Origin: Setoptus koraiensis
Taxonomy: Eukaryota > Arthropoda
Length of the DNA: 64,000 nt
Assembly: GCA_048013815.1 (NCBI GenBank)
Contig: CM106585.1
Span: 16,244,001 to 16,308,000 of the forward strand
Direction of reading: 5' to 3'
Below the pieces are notes generated by a model. It searched no databases. It was not told the DNA's origin and worked only from the letters and a program-made list of their open reading frames with translations. Both the position numbers and the translations under genes were made by a program. Shown in pieces: positions 39,425 to 51,100 of this stretch; positions within the stretch are counted from its first letter, which is position 1; every line of letters starts with the position of its first letter.

Positions 39425-40291
39425 TCATCTCGTCATGTCTATTTCTTCTAGGTCCAATGATTTCATTTTGACTTCAACCTGTGACAACATCTTGAGATCT
39501 TTGTGAAACTCTTCGCTATTCATCTCCTGATTCAACAGGGCACATAAACCGTCAATCCAGATACCGTACCTTTTCTCATCTGGGGCAACAAAATTAAGTA
39601 TTCCCTCTTCACCATTCTCATAAACTAGTGAGAAGGCCAAATTGATTGTGGATCTTTTGTTCTTGTTGTCTTTCATGTGAGGACAATCTCTACCGAAAAT
39701 TATACGTTTCACATCTGTCAACGATAACTTGTTGTCTAATTCGTCAATTTTGGGATTGCTATCGTTGGCTAGACAATCGCCGTAGTGCAGGGCTTTGTGA
39801 TTACTTGAGAGCCTGCAGAACCAGTATTTATACTTGTTTCTATGTCCTTTGTTTGTATACTCATGGAACCGTTCACCCTCTATCAACCTCAGAAGGCGGT
39901 GCTCTTTTATTAAAGAGACGAGCTCCGGTCGAATTTGCTCAAGCAATTCCTGGGTATTTTTTGCTTTTACATCACATTCTTCTCGACCAGTGTGATCTCC
40001 ATGATGCCACTTGTTGCCAGTTGTCTCTATCTTGGCGTGATGTGATGACGAATTCTCAAAGGAGTCATACGACAAGGTATCATGCTTATAGTGACCATTA
40101 ACTGAGGAGCTGGCACCATCGTCGGAATCGGTAAGAACGAGATCGTTGTCATTTTGCTCCTTATCCAACGTTGATTCAATCGTCACACTAGTTTCTATAT
40201 CATTCGTTTCATTTATGACCTTCAATTCTGGAAATTCCTCAATTGTTGTAGGTTGCTTTCCACACACCAAATCTGGGGGTGTCACAACCAT
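39425..40291 (-). CDS. ELMO-type PH domain protein, intronless
   Basis: A single frame of 288 codons. Residues about 127-265 match the C-terminal PH region of ELMO/CED-12: LLRLIEGERF, then YKYWFCRLSSNHKALHYGD, LSLTDVKRIIFGRDCPHMKD, the phrase LNFVAPDEKRYGIWIDGL and the helical end MLSQVEVKMKSLDLEEIDM. In full ELMO (about 720 residues) this follows ARM repeats and the ELMO domain and helps bind DOCK exchange factors for Rac. Here those parts are replaced by 120 acidic Ser/Thr-rich residues, and the terminal PxxP tail is missing. The next gene upstream lies only 280 bp away, so additional exons are unlikely unless they are distant. It may be a retro-derived, PH-only ELMO relative. AATAAA on the minus strand lies near 39244. 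Confidence 0.75.
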   Translation of the reverse strand: MVVTPPDLVCGKQPTTIEEFPELKVINETNDIETSVTIESTLDKEQNDNDLVLTDSDDGASSSVNGHYKHDTLSYDSFENSSSHHAKIETTGNKWHHGDHTGREECDVKAKNTQELLEQIRPELVSLIKEHRLLRLIEGERFHEYTNKGHRNKYKYWFCRLSSNHKALHYGDCLANDSNPKIDELDNKLSLTDVKRIIFGRDCPHMKDNKNKRSTINLAFSLVYENGEEGILNFVAPDEKRYGIWIDGLCALLNQEMNSEEFHKDLKMLSQVEVKMKSLDLEEIDMTR

Positions 40292-40567
40292 TACTGGGCT
40301 GTCATTATATATAGTGTCGACGTAATGTCAGAGATTTGTTACAGTAATATCAACATTAATTAAGACAGTTCAAGCTTATTTAGATCTTCACCAAATCGCG
40401 TGTTGGTAACTTCAGCCTGGATATAAACGAGAATATTCTCTAGTTAGTCGTGAATTAAAAGAAGAGAAGATAATCGATGGGAAAAGAAAATTTCTCGTTG
40501 AAAGTGCGAGCGCGAAAGTTGAATTTTCACTTTATTGTTGGATGTGATGAAGTATGATTAGGTATGA

Positions 40568-43519
40568 TTACATCTTTGTCTTTTTCGTGATGGGCTTGTC
40601 GTTGAAGTTTTCCTTGCGTTTATGAGTAGCCGACTCTGATGATTGGGAGAATTTCTTGACAGGCTGATTACACATGTCGTAAATCTTAGCAAGCGTTTTA
40701 CACTTTGGCCTCACCGTCTCATCTATCTTCGACAACTCAATATCTGAATTCTTTATGCCAACCAGTAAGCTGTCCATACATCTGGTCCTGCCTGCTTTCT
40801 CTAGTTGCGAAGTTATCGTCTTTAAATTTTTTTGAAGAACTATGAGGTCGTCGTAAATAGTCTTACCCGTCATGAATAGATATTCACTATGTTTATCCGG
40901 GAGAGGCTTCGACTCTGACACCTTCTCATTTTCTACATTTTGAACCTGCTCTTGTGGTGCCTGAGGTGAATCACAATCATTGATGATGGGTTCTAAGTTT
41001 TCATCTAAGGAATTTGATCCGGGATCCATCTCAATTTCTTCCTGGTTCTCTACACTCTGAACCTCTAGAACCTGCTCTTGTGGTGCCTGAGGTGAATCAC
41101 AATCATTGATGATGGGTTCTAAGTTTTCATCTAAGGAATTTGATTCGGGATCCATCTCAATTTCTTCCTGGTTCTCTACACTCTGAACCTCTAGAACCTG
41201 CTCTTGTGGCGCCTGAGGTGAATCACCCTCAGTGATGATGGGTGTTAATTTTTCATCCGGAGAATTTGATTCGGAATCCACCTCAATTTCCTTATCATTT
41301 TCTACATTTTGAACCTGTGGAACCTGCTCTTGCGGCGCCTGAGGTGAATCACTCTCAGTGATGATGGGTCTTAATTTTTCACCCAGAGAATTTGATTTAG
41401 GCTCCACCTCAGTTTCGACATTACTCTGGTCTTGAGGAACCTGGTCTGGAGGAGGCTGAAATGAAACATAGTTATTGCTGATAGCTCTAGATTTGACAAA
41501 TCGTGAATTTCCAAATATGCGCCCAAGATTTCCCGGCCGAGGTCTCGGTAAAAGCTCCTGCCTCGTAGAGTTGTTTTGTGATGACGAGAGCTGGCCATTT
41601 GAGGGCGTACTTGTCGGTCTCATAGGGGTCACTTGTTTGGAGGACTCCTTAGGCTTAGGAGTATTGTTTTGTGATGACGAGAGCTGGTCCTTGAGTGGCT
41701 CTACAGTCCCTCTGCCAGGTGTGCCTTGTGAGGCAGAAAGACTCGTCTTTGGAGTGTTGTTTGCTAATGACGAGATCTGGTCCATGAGTGCATTTACAGT
41801 CGTTGTGACAGGTGTCTCTGGTGGAGCAGACTCTCCGGTCTTTGGAGTGTTGTTTGTTGATGACGAGAGCTGGTCCTTCAATGGCGCGGCAGTTGGTCTA
41901 ACAGGTGTATTTAGTTTGGAAGAAGTGTCGCCTGAAACAGCATCAGCTGATGGAACAGGCGACCAAGACATTAAATCAGTATCAACTTTGCGCAACAGCA
42001 GGCGAGGCAGAGGTTCCTCTTTAGATGGTGTTTTGTCTGTGACGAGATCTTTAATACCACTTGAAGTTATTTTTGATTCTTGCGCGCTGCCCGGTTTGGC
42101 AGACTTGGGCCTTGGCTTCACGTTTAGAAGAGTTGCTGTTAGATTCTCGAATTTACTAGTAATCTCTTTTGGTTTAGGTGTACTAACGGGTCGAGTTTCT
42201 TGGACTTTTGGAGATTCTGATGGCCTAGGTAGAAAATCCGGAATGATTCCGTGAGACGTAGAATCTATTCTCTTTTGCATGATATCGATACGTTTAGGAG
42301 CTGGGTCTGAGATTTTCTTGGTTGTAGAAGTTTGAATTGGAATAGGTTTTCCGAAAAGAGTATCAGGCTCTGGCTCTGGCAGAGGGTTTGGCTTATCTAT
42401 AATTTCTATAACTTCACTGTTGTTCTTTGAGGATTCAGAAGAATTTTTAGGGAATACCCTCTGAATACCTCTAACACCGGAGGATGAGGGTTTAGGCTTA
42501 TGAATTTTAGATGAAAACTCATCGACTCTAGGCCTCGGTGCTGGTGGTAATGATCTATTGAGAACAGAATGAGAGGATGAAGGCCCGGCCGATCGTGGAT
42601 CTTTTGGTGGGATGTGGGAGAATCGATTGGGCTTGAGGCTCGCCTTGATTTGCTGAGGAGTGAGTGGTTCGTTTGAATCAAAAGCAAGCCTCATAGATTC
42701 CCTTGGGGATACTGAGGTTACCTCTTTGGACTTGTCTTTGGGTGCCTCTTTAGACTTGTCTTTAGGTGCCTCTTTGGGCTTCTCCTTTTGTGCCTCTTTG
42801 GTTTTTTCCTTTGATGCCTCTTTGGGCTTCTCTTTTGGTGTCTCATTGGAATTACCTTTAAGTAGCTCATTAGGATCTTCCTTGGCCTTGTCTTTGAGTT
42901 TTTCTTTGTGTTTGTCAGAGAAATTATCTTTGAGCTTGTCTTGGGGTTTTTCTATGAGAGTTTCCCTTGAAATATCTCGAGAAGGTTCCTTCGATGACTC
43001 TTTGAACGAGTCTCGATGTAATGAGGAGCTCTTCTTTGCTGGCGTGGAACTGGTCATGGATGAGTTTTTCTTGAATTTTGAGTTGGTAGATGCCCGTTTT
43101 GAGGATGATTCTCTTTCTTTTTCGGCCAATTGCTTTAAGACTGCTCTAGTATCCGCAACAAGGCCTTCTAATTGTAGTGGGCGACAAACGAAACAGACCC
43201 AATCCTCGTTAGTTGATATTTCGTCAACTTTGCCTTGGCCAAGATTTCTCACAATGCAACATTCGCAAAATCCGTTGTGGCAGCCATCAGTGGCGCACAA
43301 GAATAGGCTGCCACCATCTGTGCACCATCTACAATAGTTATCATCACCGTTTTCGTCTACACCACTGTCGATGCGACTAAAGTCGCCATCGCCATAAGTA
43401 TATACACATCTGGCACATTCTAATGTGCCAAGTCTCGGATGGGTTTTGGCATCTTTAAGGCTGGCGATAATATTACCACAGGCCATGCACGATACTTTTT
43501 TTGAAGATCGAGGTGACAT
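40568..43519 (-). CDS. ADD1: ADD-domain (ATRX-type) chromatin protein with tandem repeats
   Basis: A single exon of 983 codons. Residues 8-125 are an ADD domain of the ATRX/DNMT3 type: a GATA-like finger (CMACGNII, then CARC), followed by a PHD-like finger (CRWCTDGGSLFLC, CHNGFCECCIVRNLG, WVCFVC) and the ATRX-like helix GLVADTRAVLKQL. This domain reads histone H3 tails lacking K4 methylation and carrying K9me3. No SNF2 helicase follows; Drosophila likewise has a separate ADD1 gene. The rest is disordered, with KEKPKEA-type Lys/Glu/Pro repeats (about 213-270), four 31-residue repeats containing NNTPK, and about four 42-residue repeats containing SPQAPQEQV. A short C-terminal helical region is followed by a basic tail. 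AATAAA lies on the minus strand at 40531-40536. Confidence 0.85.
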   Translation of the reverse strand: MSPRSSKKVSCMACGNIIASLKDAKTHPRLGTLECARCVYTYGDGDFSRIDSGVDENGDDNYCRWCTDGGSLFLCATDGCHNGFCECCIVRNLGQGKVDEISTNEDWVCFVCRPLQLEGLVADTRAVLKQLAEKERESSSKRASTNSKFKKNSSMTSSTPAKKSSSLHRDSFKESSKEPSRDISRETLIEKPQDKLKDNFSDKHKEKLKDKAKEDPNELLKGNSNETPKEKPKEASKEKTKEAQKEKPKEAPKDKSKEAPKDKSKEVTSVSPRESMRLAFDSNEPLTPQQIKASLKPNRFSHIPPKDPRSAGPSSSHSVLNRSLPPAPRPRVDEFSSKIHKPKPSSSGVRGIQRVFPKNSSESSKNNSEVIEIIDKPNPLPEPEPDTLFGKPIPIQTSTTKKISDPAPKRIDIMQKRIDSTSHGIIPDFLPRPSESPKVQETRPVSTPKPKEITSKFENLTATLLNVKPRPKSAKPGSAQESKITSSGIKDLVTDKTPSKEEPLPRLLLRKVDTDLMSWSPVPSADAVSGDTSSKLNTPVRPTAAPLKDQLSSSTNNTPKTGESAPPETPVTTTVNALMDQISSLANNTPKTSLSASQGTPGRGTVEPLKDQLSSSQNNTPKPKESSKQVTPMRPTSTPSNGQLSSSQNNSTRQELLPRPRPGNLGRIFGNSRFVKSRAISNNYVSFQPPPDQVPQDQSNVETEVEPKSNSLGEKLRPIITESDSPQAPQEQVPQVQNVENDKEIEVDSESNSPDEKLTPIITEGDSPQAPQEQVLEVQSVENQEEIEMDPESNSLDENLEPIINDCDSPQAPQEQVLEVQSVENQEEIEMDPGSNSLDENLEPIINDCDSPQAPQEQVQNVENEKVSESKPLPDKHSEYLFMTGKTIYDDLIVLQKNLKTITSQLEKAGRTRCMDSLLVGIKNSDIELSKIDETVRPKCKTLAKIYDMCNQPVKKFSQSSESATHKRKENFNDKPITKKTKM
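40920..41420 (-). repeat. 126-bp coding tandem repeat, about four copies
   Basis: Units of 42 residues containing SPQAPQEQV and SNSLDENLEPII lie in the C-terminal half of the ADD protein. The two at about 40930-41180 are almost identical in DNA, so this part duplicated recently. Confidence 0.85.
41534..41905 (-). repeat. 93-bp coding tandem repeat, four copies
   Basis: Units of 31 residues with the core DQLSSSxNNTPK lie in the middle of the ADD protein. The copies are diverged in sequence but constant in length. Confidence 0.8.
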
Positions 43520-43722
43520 CGCTAGTAAGTGTTTGTGTATTTTTTGTGTAGCTTTGGTGTGAGGTCAAATATGCGCTGCCAGAAGAATTTGTCGTGTTTG
43601 TGATACTGGTTAAAAAAAGTTGAGAACGAGCAGTTTGTATAAGTGACGATAGTAATAATAATGTCGGCGAGGCGCAAATAACAAGATATATAGTATAACA
43701 TATAATAATATAATCTATGGTA

Positions 43723-43755
<33 letters not shown>

Positions 43756-45165
43756 GTAATAATAATAATAATAATAGTAATAATAATAATAATGATAATA
43801 TTTAGTTGTGATCCACTGGGCTGGCTGGTTTGCGTGGGGACATGTGCCGACCGAGAGCTACAAGTCTATTGGGTTGTGTTGGTGCGCACCATTTTAGTAT
43901 CGGTTGAATCTGTGGAATAACAAACACTAACAGCGAGGTTACAGTGAGTGTTGTAAAACATGCGCATTGCTTCGAATGGCCTGTAGATTACCACAAGTGT
44001 GCGAACTAGTGTAGTTGAAGTTCTGTCCCCCGTCGGCGAATTAATCGACTGATATCGCTCGCTCGCTCCGTTTGCCGGGTGCGACGATCAATTTGGCCAG
44101 CTCAACATCGCTCTGTGCAGGCTTATCAACGCATAATCTGTGCAGCAGATGCACCAAGACGCCGCGTATGAGCGTCGCGCGGAATTGGTTGGCTTGATGG
44201 GCAGCACTAACAATGTGATTCGTGATTCACCAAAGAGTGAGTGCAACAACTCACACTGATTCTCGAGCGCATGCGCCCAAACTGAAAAAAAAAAATGCAT
44301 CAACCGCGTGCTCATGCAATAGCGAAAGTAAGTTGCGAACAGATGACTGACTGCACTAGCGGTTTTCGGGGTATCCCGCGGCAAACATTCAGCGATTCGA
44401 CACAGGCCGAATCATTGCACGCCTACCCTGTCCGCGCCTACCCACTCGCGCCTCCTACCCTCTCTGATGGTCACTTTGTTTGTTTGAGGGGCAACGATGA
44501 AACGCGAGTCGCGAACACAAGTTTCAACCTTGAAACTGGGGCACCTTTGGCGCCCATGAAACGGGTAGCGCGACCATTGATTGAAAGCGCGATGAAAGGG
44601 CGTGTGCGCGATGCAAGCATGTGACGCGATGAAACGGGGTAGAGAGCCGATTTTTGTTGCTTGCATTGTTCCTCTCCCCTCGTTTGCTCCCTCGTTGAGC
44701 GTTCGTCTGCCAAATGATTCAACTGTTCAACTGTGGCTGCTACTGTAATTATTATTCCATGCACCATGTTGCCCTCAGATTACCTCTATAACCTATTGGT
44801 GGTGGGCCCTTTTCTACATTATAACGTACACACTTAAGCGCCAGACTCATTAGCAAAATACTTTAGTCGGCAACTGTATCCATTGGCGACCACTCTAATC
44901 CTCTTATCTATCTTAAACCCCTTGGAGCCAAACGCATCGATCGGCCTTATTCGCCAGTATTCAACCCGTAACACGCCAATCTTTTGTTGCTGATTATTGT
45001 CTCGCCATCATTGGATTCGACAACTAGACAGCGCCAAGCGTCTAAATGACACCGCGTGATCACCAGCACCCGTCCTATTTGTGATGCACCATAACTATTA
45101 CTATAGTATAATTTAATTATTACTAATACCATTGTTCCAGTTGAACAAGCGCTCAATCTACCACC
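43520..45165. other. Divergent intergenic region between the ADD gene and Dicer
   Basis: It contains an AAT microsatellite (43718-43799) and a moderately GC-rich part at 44000-44700 with repeated GAAAC words. No gene is supported. It presumably holds both promoters. Confidence 0.45.
43718..43799. repeat. (AAT)n microsatellite
   Basis: An 82-bp run of TAA/AAT triplets with three interruptions. Confidence 0.95.
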
Positions 45166-48100
45166 ATGTCCATTAAAACAACCCAGGCATCCAAGCTGTA
45201 CCAGGCCGACTTGTATGACGCTGTCAAGAACGATAACAGCATAGTATGTCTCGGTTCAGACAGGGCCAAAACATTTATATTTCTCATGACAATCAAAAAT
45301 CGGGCCAATGAACTACATAAATATTACAATCAAGCTAATGTGGATAGTCATACAATTGACTCAAAGTTGACACTCATAATTGAGCCGGAAAATAGCCTAG
45401 CGGAGAGGCGTGCTCAACTCATTAATGATCACACTGAATTGTCATTGGTTAATCTATTTCAGCTTCCTGAGGACTCTCACATTGATGAACTCAATAAGAG
45501 GGTAACCTGCAATCAGATCATCATTATTAGCGCGCATCAACTTCAGAGAATGCTCGAAAATGACACCGACTCCCTTAAAAAACGTATCAATTTGATCATA
45601 TTTGATCATGCTCATTTATTGCTTGAATCTCGCCCTGTCACCTCAGCTATCTCCAAGATAATGGAAAACTTCAAGGTTCAACAAGGGAGTTTAACTAAAA
45701 CAACTGTGCCAGTTCTAGTTCTTATGTGCAGTCTTATTACTAATCAAATTGAACCCTACCCATCCACCACAACACAATTGATCGCGTCACTTGAAGACTT
45801 GTTTGCATCGAAATGCGAAACTTTAAGCGATCTCAGATCCCTAAACAAGCAGTTGTCCGAACCAATCATGAAAGTAATTGAATTCAGATCGTCGCAGGTG
45901 GATCTTTGTGACTGGTTTCTGCTTGTGGATGCGCTATTGAAGGATTTTTGCGAATTTATTCTAGCCGAAAAATCGGAAACAGGCAAAGAAAAGATGCCAA
46001 ATGTCAAATCCGAAATAGACGATCCATTAGGCATTGATCTTGATTTGTTAAAGATCGGCGGTGAGACTAAAGGATTGATTAGGGAAACTTTATTAAACAA
46101 ATCGAAGCAACTACTACTCATTCAATCCTGTCTATCAGATCTGTTATATGCAATGCACTGCTTGGGATATTGGTGTACCAAGACCACAATTCATTTGTAC
46201 CTGACAGAGTTTGCCCGATTATTGGAACTGCCAACAGAACAAGACAACCCTCCAGCGAATCTGATCTCAGCTACTACGACAATGTTAAATTGTCTATATG
46301 GCCGCCTCGATTCACTCTCAGAATATTTCCATGCAATACCACATGACGATTGCTATGTCGACGACATTTTAAAGAAGAATCACTCACCTGAACAGCCAAG
46401 TACATCTTCAGATTTCGATGAGTGTCCCAAGGAGGATATTGTTGAAGAAAAATTACTATATGGAATATCTCCTCAATTGAAAGCGTTACTGTCTATATTG
46501 ATGAAGTACAAGCAGTGTGAAGCTTTTCAGAAATTCGGTTCTGACAAAAATGCCCACACAAATAGATCCGTTAATCAGGGATACAATACTTCGGTGCAGT
46601 CAAGACCTCTCTGTGGTTTAGTTTACGTGAAACGTCGTGTGATAGCTAAAGTGATAGCCCTTTGGCTGTATAAGCTGTCAACTCGAATTGAAGATTTTAA
46701 TTTCATCAAGCCCGACTATATTGTAGGTACTTCGAGAAAACATCGTAACAGATTGGCTGTGGATAATTTTGATCTGCATCACGAAGCTGCAATAAGGAAC
46801 TTCCGCTTTGGTGAATGCAATTTATTAGTCACATCAACCATTTGTGAGAAAGGAACAGACATGCGGTGCAACTTAGTTGTATCTTTTGATTTGCCACAGA
46901 ACTTTGCTGATTTTATTTATGCTAAAGGTAGTTCGAGGTCAGAATCGGGAAAATACGTAGTGCTTCTTGATAACCTCGCGGATCAAGAATCAAAGAAAAG
47001 GCTTGTGGGTTTCATGAATCTAGAATTGTTGCTCAGTAATATTAATCGGAAACAATCTGGTCCAGATCCAGAGGACAATCAAGAAATAATAGACTCAATT
47101 AATATGCTATGTCCTCTCAAATATAAGACACCCTATCCTAGCGAAAATACTAGGAATGCAGCAACAATCTGGAACAGTATAAGCACAATATATAAATACT
47201 GCGCTCGATTACCAAGCGACTCATTCACTAAACTATCGCCAGAATGGACAATCAAAGAACTTCCAACCAAAACATCTGAGAGACTCTATTATTGCGAAGT
47301 CCGTTTACCGATTAACTCTCCCGTTCGTCAGACTGTTATTGGACCTGTAGTGTCGAACAAAAATCTTGCTCTTCGTACAGCCGCTTATAAGACCTGCTGT
47401 GTTCTACGTGAATCTCAAGAACTAGATGATAACCTGCTACCCATCACGAGAGACTCCCTTCGCTCGATTCATAGTTCCCTAAATTCAGAGACCAAGTCTA
47501 CTCGTGTGAACCCAACCACCAATGTAAGGGAGAGGCGATCTCGTCGAGGCCAAGCCATTGGTTCAACAAGACATAGACAGTATTATCAGAAGATGACAGC
47601 CAAAGCTTTTAGCGGCCCTCTGCCCACCTCTGACAGTCCATGCTTCTTATACAAGTTTTCGATGATTTTGACTTGTCCAATCCCTGACGAACAGAACAGA
47701 CGAGGACGGCGTGTAGTTGATCCTGCTGAGACATTTCGAAACTTTGCTATTATATGTAGTAGAAAGTTACCGAAAATATGCTCATTCCCTGTTTTCACGA
47801 GATCTGGAGAAGTCCTAATATCTTTAGAACTGATAGATAGTGAATTCTATCTTAGCTACGAGCAAATAGAAAATTTGAAAGCATTCCATGAGTTTACCTT
47901 CTCAAAAGTTTTACGTCTAAAGCGTTATCCTATTAGGTTCGAGCCTGAAAAGAGTTCATTCGCAGTGCTGCTAGCGCCTGTATTAGATATGAAACTTACT
48001 ACACAAGATAAAATTGAAGCTAAGATTGATTGGGAATTTGTAGATAAAATAGTAAAACTTGGAGATTGCCATGCGCACATCCCTTCCGAAGAAGAGAGGC

Positions 48101-51100
48101 TTAATTTCAAGTTTAACTATAACGACTACGTTGATGCTGTTGTAATTCCATGGTATAGAACTACAGACATACTGCAGTTCGCGTATTATGTCGCCGAAAT
48201 ATGTTCCGACCTTACCCCTAACAGCCCCTTCCCCGATGAAACAAGTGGCTATAAAACATTTACTGAATATTATGAGACTAAGTACAATCTCAAAGTTTAC
48301 CACTCTAACCAACCTGTACTTGATGTTGATCATACATCAGCCCGGCTTAACCTACTGACTCCCCGTTATGTCAACAGAAAAGGCATAACATTGCCTTCAA
48401 GCACCGCCAAAACCAGGAGAGAGTCTCGTGAAAGTTTGGTCCAAAAGCAGTTGCTCATACCAGAATTGTGCTCCATCCACCCATTCCCTGCATCCTTCTG
48501 GAGAAAGGCTGTCTGTTTGCCTTGCATATTTTACAGACTTAATTCTTTGTTTCTGGCAGAAGAACTTAGAAGGGATGTTGCTGATGCGACAGGTGTTGGA
48601 TTCATAGAACCTCCTCATGATTTTAAGTGGGAGCCACTAGACTTTGGATGGTCGTTGCGTGACGTAATAAATATGCAATCTGTGGAAGACGAAGATAAAC
48701 TGAAGGCAATAGACTATTCGGATGATCTCAGCAAACGAAACAGTTCTTTTGATAAGAGAAGTCCAGGTGAGTCCTGTAGTTCTGCTTTGGTTTCAGTGAA
48801 CCGATCTCTGGAAATAGAGAGCACAAAGAAAAGACGACCTAAGAAACAAGTAATAATTCAAGAACCTGTGCAACTCGAAGAAGACTTTGTTATAGATCAT
48901 TTTGATCCAACTAAAGTAGTTATACCAGACGTGTCCATGGAGGAGCCGTTGCAAGACTGGATGAATATAAAGCTCATCTCAAGTACTGTTACCGATGATA
49001 AGGATGGAGGTCCTCAGGGTTGGGACCAGCCAATTGTTCAGAGAGATCTCTATTTAGAGGAGGATGATCAAGCTACCTGGAGTGACTGCGAAATGGAGTT
49101 CGATGGCGAGGTCACGGAGCGAGTTGGTCAAATACGATGTGGTTCGCCCAGTGCTTTTGAATCTACCAGGACCAACGCTAATGCTTTTGATACCAATAAC
49201 AGTGATTTTGCAAATGCTGGCCTGTTGTCAATCAAATCATTCACATGCAAACAAAGTGATGTTGAACCTTCGGATGATGACAGTTCGTGGTCTGGATCAG
49301 AAGAAGGGACTCCAGAGAACGTTGCAGATGCTGATATCGAGCCTGGTCCGATAAGATATGGTGAATGGAAAGACAGCAAAGTTCAAAACCCTCCGCTACT
49401 TCGAGAAATATTCGTTCCTTGTGCACAAGTTAAGATTTGTCTTGACAGCGATGTCATCAAAACTGTCCACGACAATTTGATTGACCAATCCGAGCTTTCA
49501 CTCTTAAAGGATGCTGCAAACTTCCATCATATAACATCTAGATTCAAATGTTTACTCACAGTAGACAGTGAAACGTTCGACGGTAAAGCATCGAATGCAT
49601 TGATAACTGTACTTGAGCAACTATTTTCCGTCAACTGGACAGAAACCACGGCGAAACTTGATCTCAGTTCTGTTTCCGAAAGTTGGTACAAAATTATGCA
49701 ACAATTAGAGATGAATGTCACACAAACAATGATCAACGAACCGGATTTATTTGCAGATAATGCTGTAGATCTATCTCCAGTCAAAGACAGCATGAGTGGA
49801 ATGTACGATGATGATTTAGCAGACGTAGCAGATAGAATATTGCATAAGCCAACATTCGGTGAACTTCTACCAAATCGTGACCAATCTAGTCTAGATATGT
49901 CAAGTCGGGATACCTCCATTAAATTTACTGTCGGAACCGACAGCAATGATGATACTGACACGAGCGAATCAGAAACTTGGAAGAATATCCGCTTCGATCC
50001 AATCAAAGAAGAAAGAAATTCAATGGGCCCTAGCCCGAGTGTCATTTTACACGCGTTGACTATGTCGAACGCTAGTGACGGTATCAACTTGGAACGTTTA
50101 GAGACAGTTGGAGATTCTTTCCTCAAATATTCTATCACCGCCTATCTTTATTGTGTTTGTCCGTCAATGCACGAGGGAAAACTGTCGTTTTTGAGAAGTA
50201 GAGAAATAAGCAACTTGAATCTCTATAAGTTGGGCTTGGCGAAAAATTTAGGCGCAATGATGTCCGCAACAAAATTTGAGCCAAATGACAACTGGCTCGC
50301 CCCCGGCTATGTTGTTGGATCAACTGATATGGAAGCCGGTGATGAATTTTACAAAGAGAGTAGTATCAGTTTTGTCGATGATGACTGGAGCGGCAAAAGG
50401 AGAGAAATAGATAGAGCACTTGCTGAAGTACCTTATGACCTGCTCCTTCAGCACTCTATTCCAGATAAGAGTATTGCTGACTGTGTCGAGGCTTTAATTG
50501 GAGCTTATCTGACAGCGTCTGGATCCAGAGCGGCTATACTGTTTATGCAATGGTTAGGCTTAAAGGTTATACCTTCCACTTTTGATTCATCTATTAACGA
50601 CAATCCAGAATCTAGCTCAGACCAAATATGGAGATGGTTGAAGATTCCACCATCACCATTGATTGTATTACCAGCATCTATTGAAACGGATCTAGAGCCA
50701 CATGTCGAAGACAACAGGGATATGGAAACTCTGCGGGAAGCGGCCAAACATGAACTCGATTGGCATTATTATTCCGGCTCTTTAGATGTATTTGAAAAAG
50801 CCATAGGTTACACGTTCAACGACAAAGCCTATCTTGTTCAAGCGTTCACACACAACTCTTATTACGAGAATAGAATCACTGATTGTCATCAAAGATTGGA
50901 GTTTTTAGGTGATGCTTTGCTAGATTATTTGATAACTAGATATTTGTTCGAAGACCCCAAATGCCACTCGCCAGGCACACTTACAGATTTACGTTCAGCT
51001 CTAGTCAACAATACTTTTTTTGCCTCATTGGCTGTCAAGTACAACTTTCATAAATATCTCAAGTACATTTCTGATGAATTATTCCATGTTATCGACGGAT

